A stretch of DNA of 64,000 nucleotides. Origin: Ottowia oryzae. Lineage in GTDB: Bacteria > Pseudomonadota > Gammaproteobacteria > Burkholderiales > Burkholderiaceae_C. A model generated the notes under the pieces. It did not search any database. It was not told where the DNA came from and worked only from the letters and a program-made list of their open reading frames with translations. A program made the translations under genes and the position numbers. Shown piece by piece: positions 20,793 to 28,978 of this stretch. Each line of letters opens with the position of its first letter. Within the stretch, counting starts at the first letter, position 1. Location of the stretch: positions 3,833,501 through 3,897,500 of the forward strand of contig NZ_CP027666.1 of assembly GCF_003008535.1 (NCBI RefSeq). The letters are read 5' to 3'.

Positions 20793-21362
20793 GATCAGGC
20801 TCCTGAGGTGTGCCGGCCCGGCGGGCCGAAAAACCCCTAATGATGCACGCAGTTGGTGCCCCGCCAGGCTGGCGCACGTCGCCGCTTTCTGGGTGGGGGT
20901 ATGCCCGGCGCCGCGCTGGGCGCTGGAATTTGGCCGCTGCAAGGGTGGTGATCGGGCAGAGGCATGGCGATTATTCAGAGAAAAAAGCCTTCCAGCGCCC
21001 GTACCCATTGCGCCGGCAGCTACCCTATTAATAGCATCTGGATTGTCACCCAGGCGTTGGGCGTGCGCGACCAACGTGACGTTGCCCAGTCAAACGCCAG
21101 TGCACCAGAGTTGAGCGCCAAGCGCACCTGTTTGGTTCGCGCCGATCGTCAGCGAACCTCGGGTGGGACTTCAGCAACGCCGCCAGTCAGCACCGCTGCC
21201 GCTGGCCACGAACCGACGCCGCGATCGCGGTCTAACGGAGGAAACCACGCTGCGCGAGCGCCACAGTTGCCCGCAACGACCGAAAGCCCGCGCATTGGCG
21301 CACTGGTCGAATCGCTGCCCGCCTCTAGCGGGCCGGTCTGCCGCCGCCCGCGCGGCAGCCCC
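20793..21362. other. 570-base gene-free gap between gdhA and hisF
   Basis: It contains one repeat copy (20975-21037) and, upstream of gdhA, presumably its promoter. I see no coding potential with a start, ribosome site and coherent codon use, and no RNA gene. It may be the scar left when gdhA entered the his operon. Confidence 0.5.
20975..21037 (-). repeat. Interspersed palindromic repeat, copy 7
   Basis: On the minus strand: GCTATTAATAGGGTAGCTGCC, GGCGCAATGG, then GGGCGCTGGAAGGC and a T-rich tail. It lies about 190 bases upstream of the gdhA start. Confidence 0.8.
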
Positions 21363-22142
21363 TCAAAGGCGCACAGGAATGCCGCGCTCGGCCATGCGCT
21401 GCTTGGCCTGGCCCACGGTGAATTCACCGTAATGAAAGATGCTGGCGGCCAGTACCGCGTCGGCCAGGCCCTGCTGCACGCCGTCGGCCAGGTGGTCCAG
21501 GTTGCCCACGCCGCCGGACGCGATCACGGGCACGGGCACCGCTTCGGCCACGGCGCGGGTCAGCGCCAGGTCAAAGCCGCTCTTGGTGCCGTCCTTGTCC
21601 ATGCTGGTCAGCAGGATTTCGCCCGCGCCGTGCTCGGCCATCTGCGTGGCCCAGGCCACGGCGTCCAGCCCGGTGTTCTTGCGACCGCCGTGGCTGTACA
21701 CGTCCCAGCCTTCGCCACGCCGCGCCACTTCGTCGCCCACGCGGCGCTTGGCGTCGATAGCCACCACGATGCATTGCGCGCCGTACTTGGCCGAGGCATC
21801 TCGGATGACCTGCGGGTCGGCAATGGCGGCCGAGTTGAAGCTGGTCTTGTCCGCCCCCGCGTTCAGCAGGCGCCGCACGTCGTCCACCGTGCGCACGCCG
21901 CCGCCCACCGTGAGGGGGATGAACACCTGCGAAGCCACGGCCTCGATGATGTGCAGGATCAAGTCGCGCCCGTCGCTGGTGGCGGTGATGTCCAAAAACG
22001 TCAGCTCATCGGCGCCCTGCTCGTTGTAGCGCGCGGCGATTTCCACCGGGTCGCCCGCATCGCGCAGTTCGACAAAGTTGACGCCCTTCACGACGCGGCC
22101 ACCGGTCACGTCCAGGCAGGGGATGATGCGTTTGGCAAGCAT
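21363..22142 (-). CDS. hisF: Imidazole glycerol phosphate synthase, cyclase subunit
   Basis: 259 residues, a (beta/alpha)8 barrel. With HisH it converts PRFAR to imidazole glycerol phosphate and AICAR. Catalytic aspartates are in IIPCLDVTGGRVVKG and VVAIDAKRR. The phosphate-binding VGGGVRTVDD and VIASGGVGNLDHL are present. ATG at 22140-22142; the longer frame lacks homology upstream of it. It follows hisA by 35 bases. Confidence 0.98.
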   Translation of the reverse strand: MLAKRIIPCLDVTGGRVVKGVNFVELRDAGDPVEIAARYNEQGADELTFLDITATSDGRDLILHIIEAVASQVFIPLTVGGGVRTVDDVRRLLNAGADKTSFNSAAIADPQVIRDASAKYGAQCIVVAIDAKRRVGDEVARRGEGWDVYSHGGRKNTGLDAVAWATQMAEHGAGEILLTSMDKDGTKSGFDLALTRAVAEAVPVPVIASGGVGNLDHLADGVQQGLADAVLAASIFHYGEFTVGQAKQRMAERGIPVRL

Positions 22143-22177
22143 GAGCGGGTTGGTTCGTCTGGCTGGATTGGGGCCGA

Positions 22178-22918
22178 TCAGGCCGCCAGCTCGTCTGCGC
22201 GGGCCTGGGCGGCGGCGAAATCCAGGTCGCCCGAATAGATGGCGCGCCCGGCGATGACGCCTTCGACGCCCTCGCTTTCCACCGCGCACAGCGCGTCGAT
22301 GTCGGCCATGCTGGACAGGCCGCCCGAGGCGATGACCGGGATCGACAGCGCCTGCGCCAGCTTGACGGTGGCGTCGATGTTCACGCCGCTCAGCATGCCG
22401 TCGCGGCCGATGTCGGTGTAGATGATGCTTTCCACACCCCAGTCTTCGAATTTCTTGGCCAGATCGGCCACTTCATGGCCGGTCAGCTTGCTCCAGCCGT
22501 CGGTGGCCACCTTGCCGTCCTTGGCGTCCAGCCCCACGATGATGTGGCCGCCGAACGCGGTGCAGGCGTCTTTCAGAAAGCCGGGGTTTTTGACCGCCGC
22601 CGTGCCGATGATCACGTAGCGCATGCCCGCGTCGATGTATTTCTCGATCGTGTCCAGGTCGCGGATGCCGCCGCCCAGCTGCACCGGAATGTCTTCGCCC
22701 ACTTCCTTCAGGATGGCCTTGATGGCGGCAAGGTTCTGCGGCTTGCCGGCGAAGGCACCGTTCAGATCGACCAGGTGCAGGCGGCGCGCGCCCGCGGCCA
22801 GCCAGCGCGCGGCCATGGCGGCCGGGTCTTCGCTGAATACGGTGGCCTGGTCCATGTCGCCCTGCTTCAGGCGCACGCACTGGCCGTCTTTGAGGTCGAT
22901 GGCGGGGATGAGCAGCAT
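22178..22918 (-). CDS. hisA: ProFAR isomerase
   Basis: 246 residues, a (beta/alpha)8 barrel paralogous to HisF. It performs the Amadori isomerisation of ProFAR to PRFAR. Aspartates of the active site are in LIPAIDLKDGQCVRL and VGLDAKDGKVA; IASGGLSSMADI is a phosphate loop. ATG at 22916-22918. Between hisH and hisF, with a repeat copy in the 100-base space to hisH. Confidence 0.98.
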   Translation of the reverse strand: MLLIPAIDLKDGQCVRLKQGDMDQATVFSEDPAAMAARWLAAGARRLHLVDLNGAFAGKPQNLAAIKAILKEVGEDIPVQLGGGIRDLDTIEKYIDAGMRYVIIGTAAVKNPGFLKDACTAFGGHIIVGLDAKDGKVATDGWSKLTGHEVADLAKKFEDWGVESIIYTDIGRDGMLSGVNIDATVKLAQALSIPVIASGGLSSMADIDALCAVESEGVEGVIAGRAIYSGDLDFAAAQARADELAA

Positions 22919-22931
22919 GATCTGAGATGAG

Positions 22932-22994
22932 TAAAGAAAAACGCTGTTGGCGCAGGCTGGCTGGGCGCCAGAAGCTATCAAACAAATAGCGGAC
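22932..22994 (-). repeat. Interspersed palindromic repeat, copy 8
   Basis: On the minus strand GCTATTTGTTTGATAGC forms the small stem, then TTCTGGCGCC, loop, and TGCGCCAACAGCG with a T-rich tail. Between hisH and hisA, so it is transcribed in the his mRNA. Confidence 0.8.
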
Positions 22995-23018
22995 TAAGGG
23001 GCGGAACGGGCCGCGCGC

Positions 23019-23690
23019 TCAGGGGTTCCAGTGCAGGAAGTTGCGGTACAGCGCCAGGCCCTGGTCCGCGCTTTTTTCGGGATGGAACTGGGTCGCAAAA
23101 ATATTATCGCGTGCCACTGCCGAGGTAAAGCGTTGGCCGTAATCGGTTTCCCCGACGCTGTGCGCCGCATCCTGCGGGCGCGCGTAGAAGCTGTGCACGA
23201 AGTAGAACCACTGCCCGTCGGGCACGTTGCCCCACACGGGGTGCGGGCGCGTCTGGTGGACGCGGTTCCAGCCCATTTGCGGCACCTTGTAGCGGCTGCC
23301 ATCGGGCGCGTGCTGGCCGGCCAGGTCGAACTTGAGCACGTTGCCCGCGATCAGGCCCAGGCCGGGCGTGCCGGCGGCGCTGCGGCCTTCGGCGCTGTGG
23401 TCCAGCAGCATCTGCATGCCTACGCACACGCCAAACAGCGGCTTGGTGGCGGCGGCTTCCAGCACGGATTCCAGCAGGCCGGATTCGCGCAGCTCGCGCA
23501 TGCAGTCGGCCATGGCGCCCTGGCCCGGCAGCACCACGCGGTGGGCGCTGCGCACCACCTGCGGGTCGGCGGTGATGACGGCGTTGACGTGCGTGTCGGT
23601 GGTGGCGTGGATCACCGCCTGCGCCACCGAGCGCAGGTTGCCCATGCCGTAGTCGACCACGGCCACGGTCTGCTTAACTACTGAATTCAT
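23019..23690 (-). CDS. hisH: Imidazole glycerol phosphate synthase, glutamine amidotransferase subunit
   Basis: 223 residues, a class I glutamine amidotransferase that feeds ammonia to HisF. The nucleophile cysteine is in FGVCVGMQML and the histidine-glutamate pair in ATQFHPEKS. The ATG at 23688-23690 begins MNSVVKQTVAVVDYGMGN; the family normally starts close to VAVVDYG, so about seven residues are extra. Those first codons are part of a repeat copy (23677-23743). Confidence 0.97.
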   Translation of the reverse strand: MNSVVKQTVAVVDYGMGNLRSVAQAVIHATTDTHVNAVITADPQVVRSAHRVVLPGQGAMADCMRELRESGLLESVLEAAATKPLFGVCVGMQMLLDHSAEGRSAAGTPGLGLIAGNVLKFDLAGQHAPDGSRYKVPQMGWNRVHQTRPHPVWGNVPDGQWFYFVHSFYARPQDAAHSVGETDYGQRFTSAVARDNIFATQFHPEKSADQGLALYRNFLHWNP

Positions 23691-23743
23691 AGCTGCTGGC
23701 GCTGTAGGGACGGGCGCTGGCGCCCGATTTGGCTTGAAAACGC
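23677..23743 (+). repeat. Interspersed palindromic repeat, copy 9 (overlaps hisH start)
   Basis: Reads ACTACTGAATTCATAGCTGCTGGCGC in segments, then GGGCGCTGGCGCCCGAT and TTGGCTTGAAAACG. The hisH ATG and first four or five codons lie within its small-stem segment on the opposite strand. It fills the hisB-hisH gap. Confidence 0.85.
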
Positions 23744-23754
23744 AGGGTGCTGGC

Positions 23755-24378
23755 CTACAGCGTGCCCTTGGTGGACGGGATCTGCCCTGCGGCGCGCGCA
23801 TCGCGCTCCAGGGCCATGCGCAGCGCACGGCCAAAGGCCTTGAAGATCGTTTCAACCTGGTGGTGGGCGTTGATGCCCTTCAGGTTGTCGATGTGCAGCG
23901 ACACCAGCGCGTGGTTGGCAAAGCCCTGGAAGAATTCGTAGACCAGCTGCGTGTCGAACGCGCCCACCATGCCGCTGGTGAAATGCGCGTCCAGCACCAG
24001 GCCGGGGCGGCCCGAGAAGTCGATCACCACGCGCGACAGCGCCTCGTCCAGCGGCACGTAGCTGTGGCCGTAGCGGGTGATGCCGCGCTTGTCGCCCACG
24101 GCCTTGCGCACTGCCTGGCCCAGCGTGATGCCCACGTCTTCCACCGTGTGGTGGCCGTCGATGTGCAGGTCGCCCTTGGCGCGCACCTTCAGGTCGATCA
24201 GGCCGTGCCGGGCGATCTGCTCGAGCATGTGGTCGAAAAAGCCGATGCCGGTGCTCAACTCAGACTGGCCGTGGCCGTCCAGGTTGACGCTGACGGTGAT
24301 CTGCGTTTCGGCCGTGTCGCGCGAGACTTCGGCGGTGCGCGGCTCGTGCGCGGAGGCGATGGAGATGGGGGCGTTCAT
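23755..24378 (-). CDS. hisB: Imidazole glycerol-phosphate dehydratase
   Basis: 207 residues, the single-domain form without the histidinol-phosphatase part found in enteric bacteria. It dehydrates imidazole glycerol phosphate. The manganese-binding histidines are in the FDHMLEQIARHG, IDGHHTVED and HFTSGMVG / NAHHQVE regions. The ATG at 24376-24378 overlaps the hisC stop by four bases. Histidinol phosphatase must therefore be encoded elsewhere. Confidence 0.98.
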   Translation of the reverse strand: MNAPISIASAHEPRTAEVSRDTAETQITVSVNLDGHGQSELSTGIGFFDHMLEQIARHGLIDLKVRAKGDLHIDGHHTVEDVGITLGQAVRKAVGDKRGITRYGHSYVPLDEALSRVVIDFSGRPGLVLDAHFTSGMVGAFDTQLVYEFFQGFANHALVSLHIDNLKGINAHHQVETIFKAFGRALRMALERDARAAGQIPSTKGTL

Positions 24379-25508
24379 AGGGAGGCCTGCAGGGCGGCGA
24401 TCTGCTGCGCGTTTTCGGCGGCCGTGCCGACTGTCAGGCGCAGGCAATTGGCCAGCATGGGGTGCATTTTAGAAACGTTCTTGATCAGCACGCCGCGCGC
24501 CTTCATGCCATCCCACACGCGGGCGGCGGCCTGGTCGTCGGCGCGGCCGCCCTGGGCGGTGATGCGCACCAGGATCATGTTGCCCTCGCTGGGGTAGGCG
24601 TGCACGCCGGGCAGTTGGGCCAGCGCTTCAAAAAGTGAAGCACGCTGTGCCCGTATATCCTGCGCCTGCGCGGCAAAGACCGCTTCATTTTCCAGCGCAA
24701 ACAGGGCGCATTCGGCGTTCAGCACGCTGACGTTGTAGGGCGGGCGCACCTTGTCGATTTGCGCCACCAGGGCGGCGTCGCCCAGCAGATAGCCCAGGCG
24801 CACGCCAGCCAGGCCGAACTTGCTCAGCGTGCGCATGATCAGCACGTGCGCGTGGCGCGCCGGCTCGGCGCGCGCGCGGTCGATCCAGCTGGCAGCGGCG
24901 AAGGGCTGGTAGGCCTCGTCCATCACCACCAGCCCGCCTTGCGCGCCCTGCGCGTCGATCAGCCGCGCGATGGCGTCGGCGTTCCACAGCGTGCCGGTGG
25001 GGTTGTTGGGGTAGGCCAGGTACAGAATGGCCGGGCGGTGCTGCGCGATGGCGGCCAGCATGGCGGGCTCGTCCAGCTCGAAATCGGGCGTGAGCGGCAC
25101 GCCATGAAAGCCCAGGCCCTGCAGCTGCGCGCTGAAGGCGTACATCACGAAGCCGGGCACGGGCGCCATGACGGTGGCGCCGGGCACGTCGCACGCCATG
25201 GCCAGCAGGCTGATCAGCTCGTCCGAGCCGTTGCCCAGCATCAGCGACCAGCCCTCTGGCGGTTGCGCATAGTCGTGCAGGGCGCGCTTGAGCTGGTCGA
25301 CATTGGGGCCGGGGTAGCGGTTGACGGCCACTTCGCCCAGGCGCTGGCCCAGCACGGCGCGCAGCGCGGGCGGCAGGGTATGGGGGTTTTCCATGGCGTC
25401 CAGCTTGACCAGGCCCGCCGCGTCCTGAACGGCGTAGGCGTGCATGGCCTGCACATCCGGGCGGATGCGGGCCAGCGGGCTGGGGCGCAGGGAATCGGCA
25501 GCGGTCAT
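24375..25508 (-). CDS. hisC: Histidinol-phosphate aminotransferase
   Basis: 377 residues, a fold-type I PLP enzyme. It transaminates imidazole acetol phosphate to histidinol phosphate. Seen: LDAMENPHTLPP at the start of the substrate region, LGNGSDELI, LAYPNNPTGTLW, the PLP lysine in MRTLSKFGLAGVRLGYLLG, and a conserved C-terminal LRLTVGT. ATG at 25506-25508. Coupled to hisB by the ATGA overlap. The AraC gene follows upstream. Confidence 0.97.
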   Translation of the reverse strand: MTAADSLRPSPLARIRPDVQAMHAYAVQDAAGLVKLDAMENPHTLPPALRAVLGQRLGEVAVNRYPGPNVDQLKRALHDYAQPPEGWSLMLGNGSDELISLLAMACDVPGATVMAPVPGFVMYAFSAQLQGLGFHGVPLTPDFELDEPAMLAAIAQHRPAILYLAYPNNPTGTLWNADAIARLIDAQGAQGGLVVMDEAYQPFAAASWIDRARAEPARHAHVLIMRTLSKFGLAGVRLGYLLGDAALVAQIDKVRPPYNVSVLNAECALFALENEAVFAAQAQDIRAQRASLFEALAQLPGVHAYPSEGNMILVRITAQGGRADDQAAARVWDGMKARGVLIKNVSKMHPMLANCLRLTVGTAAENAQQIAALQASL

Positions 25509-25670
25509 GACGGGGCGCGAAAGGCGGGTGAAAGCGGCGAAGGGCCGTATGGTAGGCCACGCGCCCAGTTCACGCGCCCTATTCACACGGCGGCGCGGGC
25601 CATGGGCGGCGCCTGGGCTGACAACCGGGCGCGGGCGCCAGCGGGGCACGCAGCACGCCGCGCGCGCCGA

Positions 25671-26672
25671 TCAATGCGCCCGCGCCTGCGCCCGCACGTC
25701 GGAAGGGGTCTGCCCGTAGCGACGGCGAAAACACCGGTTGAAGTACGACAGGTCGCCAAAACCCGCGTCCAGCGCGATGCCGCTGATGCCGCACGGGGCC
25801 AGGCGCGGGTCGCACAGCAGCCGATGCGCCAGCGTCAGGCGGTATTCGAGCACCAGCGCGGTGAAGCTGCTGCCCTCGCCCTCCAGCAGCATTTGCAGGT
25901 AGCGCGTGCTCATGCGCTGGCGACGCGCAACGTCGCCCACGGTAAGGGCCGCATCGGCGCAATGCGCCTGGATGTCTTGTTTGACGCCCAGCAGCCGCGC
26001 GGCGCGCCCGCCCCGGCGCTGCGCCAGTTGCGCCACCTCGCGCGCGCCGCCGGCTACGAGAGCGGCCAGGTCGTGCATGTGCAGCGTGGTGGCACTGCGC
26101 AGCTCCGGGCTGGCCAGCGGGCCCTGGTCGCGCACCCAGGCGGCGTAGTTCATCAGCAGCTGCGTGGCGGGGTTGGCGCGCACCGGGCGCAGCAACGCGG
26201 CATCCACATCCACGCCCATGGCCTGCAGCCGACGCCGGTTGAGCGTGACCATACACAAGCGCGCGGGCGTGTGCGCCAGAAACGCGCGGGCGCGCGCGGT
26301 GCTGTCCAGCAGCACATCGCCAGCCGCCAGGGTCAGCGATGTGCCCCGCCCCGCCATTTCGCAATCGCCCTGCGCCGCGCCCATCAGGATCAGCGTGTCG
26401 TCCAGCCCGCGCGCGGCCGGGTGCACGCAGCGCGTGGGCGTGGTGTGGCCGATGCTGATGACCATGTCGTCCACGCTGGTCAAGCTGCCCGCCACCGCCA
26501 TGGGCTGGCCATACAGCGGCTCGACCACGATGCCGCCCATGAATTCGCTGAACCGCTGCTGAAAGCGCGACAGCGTCCGGGGGTCTCGAATGAGGGGCGT
26601 TTTCAGCCACCGCGTCAACGCCGCCCCTGCGGGCGTCGCGCCGAGGTCAGCGCCTGCCTGTGTGCTTGCCAT
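25671..26672 (-). CDS. AraC-family transcriptional regulator
   Basis: 333 residues. The N-terminal ~210 residues form a ligand/dimer domain of the AraC_binding_2 type (GDVLLDSTARARAFLAHTPARLCMVTLNR). The C-terminal ~100 residues hold two helix-turn-helix motifs (LTVGDVARRQRMSTRYLQMLLEGEGSSF and ISGIALDAGFGDLSYFNRCFRRRYGQTPSDV). Its target is not known from the sequence. ATG at 26670-26672. It lies between hisC and the FAD oxidoreductase in the broken his cluster, and is divergent from the small membrane protein at 27079, which could be its target. Confidence 0.93.
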   Translation of the reverse strand: MASTQAGADLGATPAGAALTRWLKTPLIRDPRTLSRFQQRFSEFMGGIVVEPLYGQPMAVAGSLTSVDDMVISIGHTTPTRCVHPAARGLDDTLILMGAAQGDCEMAGRGTSLTLAAGDVLLDSTARARAFLAHTPARLCMVTLNRRRLQAMGVDVDAALLRPVRANPATQLLMNYAAWVRDQGPLASPELRSATTLHMHDLAALVAGGAREVAQLAQRRGGRAARLLGVKQDIQAHCADAALTVGDVARRQRMSTRYLQMLLEGEGSSFTALVLEYRLTLAHRLLCDPRLAPCGISGIALDAGFGDLSYFNRCFRRRYGQTPSDVRAQARAH

Positions 26673-27078
26673 ACATCCTCGCACCGTGCGTTGATCGGCC
26701 GCATCTTGGCATAAGTTTGGATTTCTTTCGGACTTATTTTCAGGCGCGCCATCTACCGCGCCTGCAGCAGGCGCCCTAGGCCATATGGCAGTTCGCACCA
26801 GTCCGCACCGGCTTCGCGCCAGTCCAAGACCGGCGGGCGGCGAATGCCTAACCTCTGGCCCGAAATGACCTGCCCTGCCCCCGCCATCGCCCGCCCCTGC
26901 ACCGCTTGCCGCGCAGTGGGGCACCACTCACATCGCTGTGCGCGGGCGGTTGGGCGGGCCCAGCCGCCGCGCAGGCGGGCCACCCCCGCCGATACCGCCG
27001 GAGGGCCACGCCAGCCACTGGCCCGCGTGCGGCGCTGGCCCGGGGCCGATGCCTGATCCACCTGGTCCGCGCCGCACC
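26673..27078. other. Divergent intergenic region of about 400 bases
   Basis: Between the AraC gene and the SemiSWEET-like gene. The first 90 bases contain an AT-rich stretch (26700-26740, with TTGGATTTC and ACTTATTTTC) that may carry the AraC promoter. The rest is G/C-rich and has no recognisable gene. Confidence 0.4.
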
Positions 27079-27441
27079 ATGCCCCCCACCCATGCAGACA
27101 CAGCCGACCTGGGCGCACCCATCGCCCCCAGCGGCCCCACCACGGCCCGGCGCAACTGGCCGTGGCGCCGTTGGTATCTGCGGGTGCTGACCTGGGCTTT
27201 CCTGCTGCTGACCGGCGCACGCCTGGCCGCCTACATGCCCACGGTGTGGGCCATTTTGCAGACGCGCGACTCGCGCCAACACTCGCTGTGGACCTGGCTG
27301 ACCTGGGTGGGCGCCAACCTGACCATGGCCGCGTGGCTGTACGAGCACAACGGCCAACGCATGGACAAAGCCATCGGCGTGAGCCTGGCCAACGCCGCCG
27401 CCTGCGGCCTGACGACGGCGGTGATTCTGTGGTTCCGGTAG
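27079..27441 (+). CDS. Small three-helix membrane protein, SemiSWEET/PQ-loop-like
   Basis: 120 residues: a hydrophilic N-terminus of about 35 residues, then three helices (RVLTWAFLLLTGARLAAYMP, WTWLTWVGANLTMAAWLYE, IGVSLANAAACGLTTAVILWF). The YMPTVWAILQTRDSRQHSLWTW segment resembles the PQ-loop start YLPQ-x-x-K-T found in SemiSWEET sugar transporters, but the Q is replaced by T. A sugar-transport role is therefore only a guess. The start at 27079 is one of two in-frame ATGs; no strong ribosome site is seen. Divergent from the AraC gene. Confidence 0.55.
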   Translation: MPPTHADTADLGAPIAPSGPTTARRNWPWRRWYLRVLTWAFLLLTGARLAAYMPTVWAILQTRDSRQHSLWTWLTWVGANLTMAAWLYEHNGQRMDKAIGVSLANAAACGLTTAVILWFR

Positions 27442-27560
27442 CGAAGCGCGCCGCTGACGTGGCGGGCTGTGGCCCAGTTCGCGTGGAAGGGCGCATCGCT
27501 AGCGCCTGCGGCTTCGTCCATGCAGCCATATCCGACCGCCCCGCGAGGAAAGCAGCCTTG

Positions 27561-27616
27561 TCAAAAATCATAGCTGCCAGCGCTGGTTGCGCCTGCGCTG
27601 GCAGCCCTTTAGCCGC
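27561..27616 (+). repeat. Interspersed palindromic repeat, copy 10 (perfect hairpin)
   Basis: GCTGCCAGCGC (27573-27583) and GCGCTGGCAGC (27595-27605) are an exact 11-bp inverted repeat with an 11-base loop, preceded by AAAATCATA. It lies in the 235-base gap before the FAD oxidoreductase gene's 3' end, so it could act as a stem at the end of that message. Confidence 0.85.
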
Positions 27617-27676
27617 CTCATTCGCCATGTCACGCCGCCATGGCGCACGCCTGCCCTACCGCCGGTTTGGGCGGCA

Positions 27677-28849
27677 TCAGATCACGTTGCGCTCCAGCAG
27701 CGGCTGGCCTTGCAGCACACGCGCCCAGCCCAGCGGCGACAGATCCAGCGTCTGGTAGCCGCCGGTGGCAATCAACTCAGCCACGCCCCGCCCGACAGCC
27801 GGCGCCTGCTGCAGCCCGTGGCCAGAAAAGCCGTTGGCAAACACCAGGTTGGCGCAGGTGGGGTGCAGGCCGACGATGGCGTTGTGGTCGAACGTGTTCA
27901 TCTCGTAGTAACCCGCCCAGGCGCGCTGCAGGCGCAGCGCCTCGAAGGCGGGGATGCGCGCGGCCAGCGTGGGCCAGACGATGGCTTCAAACGCGGCCAA
28001 GTCGGGCTGGTCCAGCGGCAGATCGTCCGCATCTTCGCCCTCTGGCGGCGCAAGGCCGATAAGAAAGCCACTGCCTTCGGGCCGCAGCCAGATGCCCGAC
28101 GGGTCGATCAGCAGTGGGCAGGTGGGCAGCGGCTTCGGGCAACTGACGTGAAACACCGTGCGCCGCCGCGCCGCCACGGGCAGATCAATACCGGCCCATG
28201 CGGCCACGTGGCGCGCCCACGGACCAGCGGCGTTGACCACGATGTCCGCATCCAGATGCTCTTGATTCGATAGCTGCACGCGCTGAATGGTCGTGCGCTG
28301 GCCGTTGTTTTTGCTATCAAACCCCAACGCCTCGGCCTGCACGTAGCGCGCGCCCTGCGCCCGCGCCTGAGCGCGAAAGGCCTGCAGCAGGCTGTAGCCG
28401 TCGAACCAGCCTTCGCCCGACAACCCCAGCGAACCCTGCGCCAGGCCATCGGTACTCAACCACCCGAAGCGCTGCCGGAGCTGCTCGGGCGTGAGCAGCG
28501 CCACGTCCACCCCATGGGCGCGCTGCAGCGCGTGGTTGTCGCGCAGCGCCGCTTCGCCGGCCGGGGTGGCCAGGTACAGGTAGCCGCCCTCGTGCAAGCC
28601 GATGCCGGGCATCGCGCGCAGCACCTCGATGCCGTAGGCCGAGATGGCGATGTTGACGGCGGTGGAAAACTGCTGCCGGATGGATGAGGCCGACAGCGCC
28701 GACGACGCGCGCGCGTAGCTGGGGTCGCGCTCAAGCACCGTCACGCGGCAGGCAAACGCCGCCTGCCGCGCAGGCAAGGTCAGGCCAGCCGCCACCGCGC
28801 TGCCCACCGCGCCGCCGCCGATGATGACGATGTGAGGGGTGGCGTTCAT
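27677..28849 (-). CDS. FAD-dependent oxidoreductase (DAO family, FOXRED1/sarcosine-oxidase-like)
   Basis: 390 residues. The N-terminal dinucleotide-binding motif IVIIGGGAVGSAVA is followed by a DAO-fold domain; the SSIRQQFSTAVNI region, NAAGPWARHVA and the C-terminal FANGFSGHGLQQAPAVGRG fit the D-amino-acid/sarcosine/glycine oxidase superfamily. The substrate is not clear. Residues 177-196 are encoded by an interspersed repeat copy. ATG at 28847-28849. It stands between hisD and the AraC gene, with no obvious link to histidine synthesis. Confidence 0.9.
   Translation of the reverse strand: MNATPHIVIIGGGAVGSAVAAGLTLPARQAAFACRVTVLERDPSYARASSALSASSIRQQFSTAVNIAISAYGIEVLRAMPGIGLHEGGYLYLATPAGEAALRDNHALQRAHGVDVALLTPEQLRQRFGWLSTDGLAQGSLGLSGEGWFDGYSLLQAFRAQARAQGARYVQAEALGFDSKNNGQRTTIQRVQLSNQEHLDADIVVNAAGPWARHVAAWAGIDLPVAARRRTVFHVSCPKPLPTCPLLIDPSGIWLRPEGSGFLIGLAPPEGEDADDLPLDQPDLAAFEAIVWPTLAARIPAFEALRLQRAWAGYYEMNTFDHNAIVGLHPTCANLVFANGFSGHGLQQAPAVGRGVAELIATGGYQTLDLSPLGWARVLQGQPLLERNVI
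28262..28320 (+). repeat. Interspersed repeat copy 11, inside the FAD oxidoreductase gene
   Basis: The strand opposite the gene reads TTGATTCGATAGCTGCACGCGC, loop, GTGCGCTGGCC, then TTTTTGCTATCAAA. The reading frame stays open and encodes residues 177-196, a polar FDSKNNGQRTTIQ stretch between conserved segments. Confidence 0.7.
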
Positions 28850-28978
28850 GCTGGGGCGTTGGGGGCGATGAGCGCGATGGTAGCGATGGTGCGGCGTAAA
28901 CCGGATGCACCCGGCTCGCCGACCACCGCAGGGCGCGCTCTATCCGCGCAACCCGCTCAAGGATGGACTGGCCCGTGC

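Noticed and set aside
26938..27078. Upstream extension of the SemiSWEET-like gene
   Set aside because: The extra codons are Pro/Gly/Arg-rich, with no start or ribosome site better than the one chosen.
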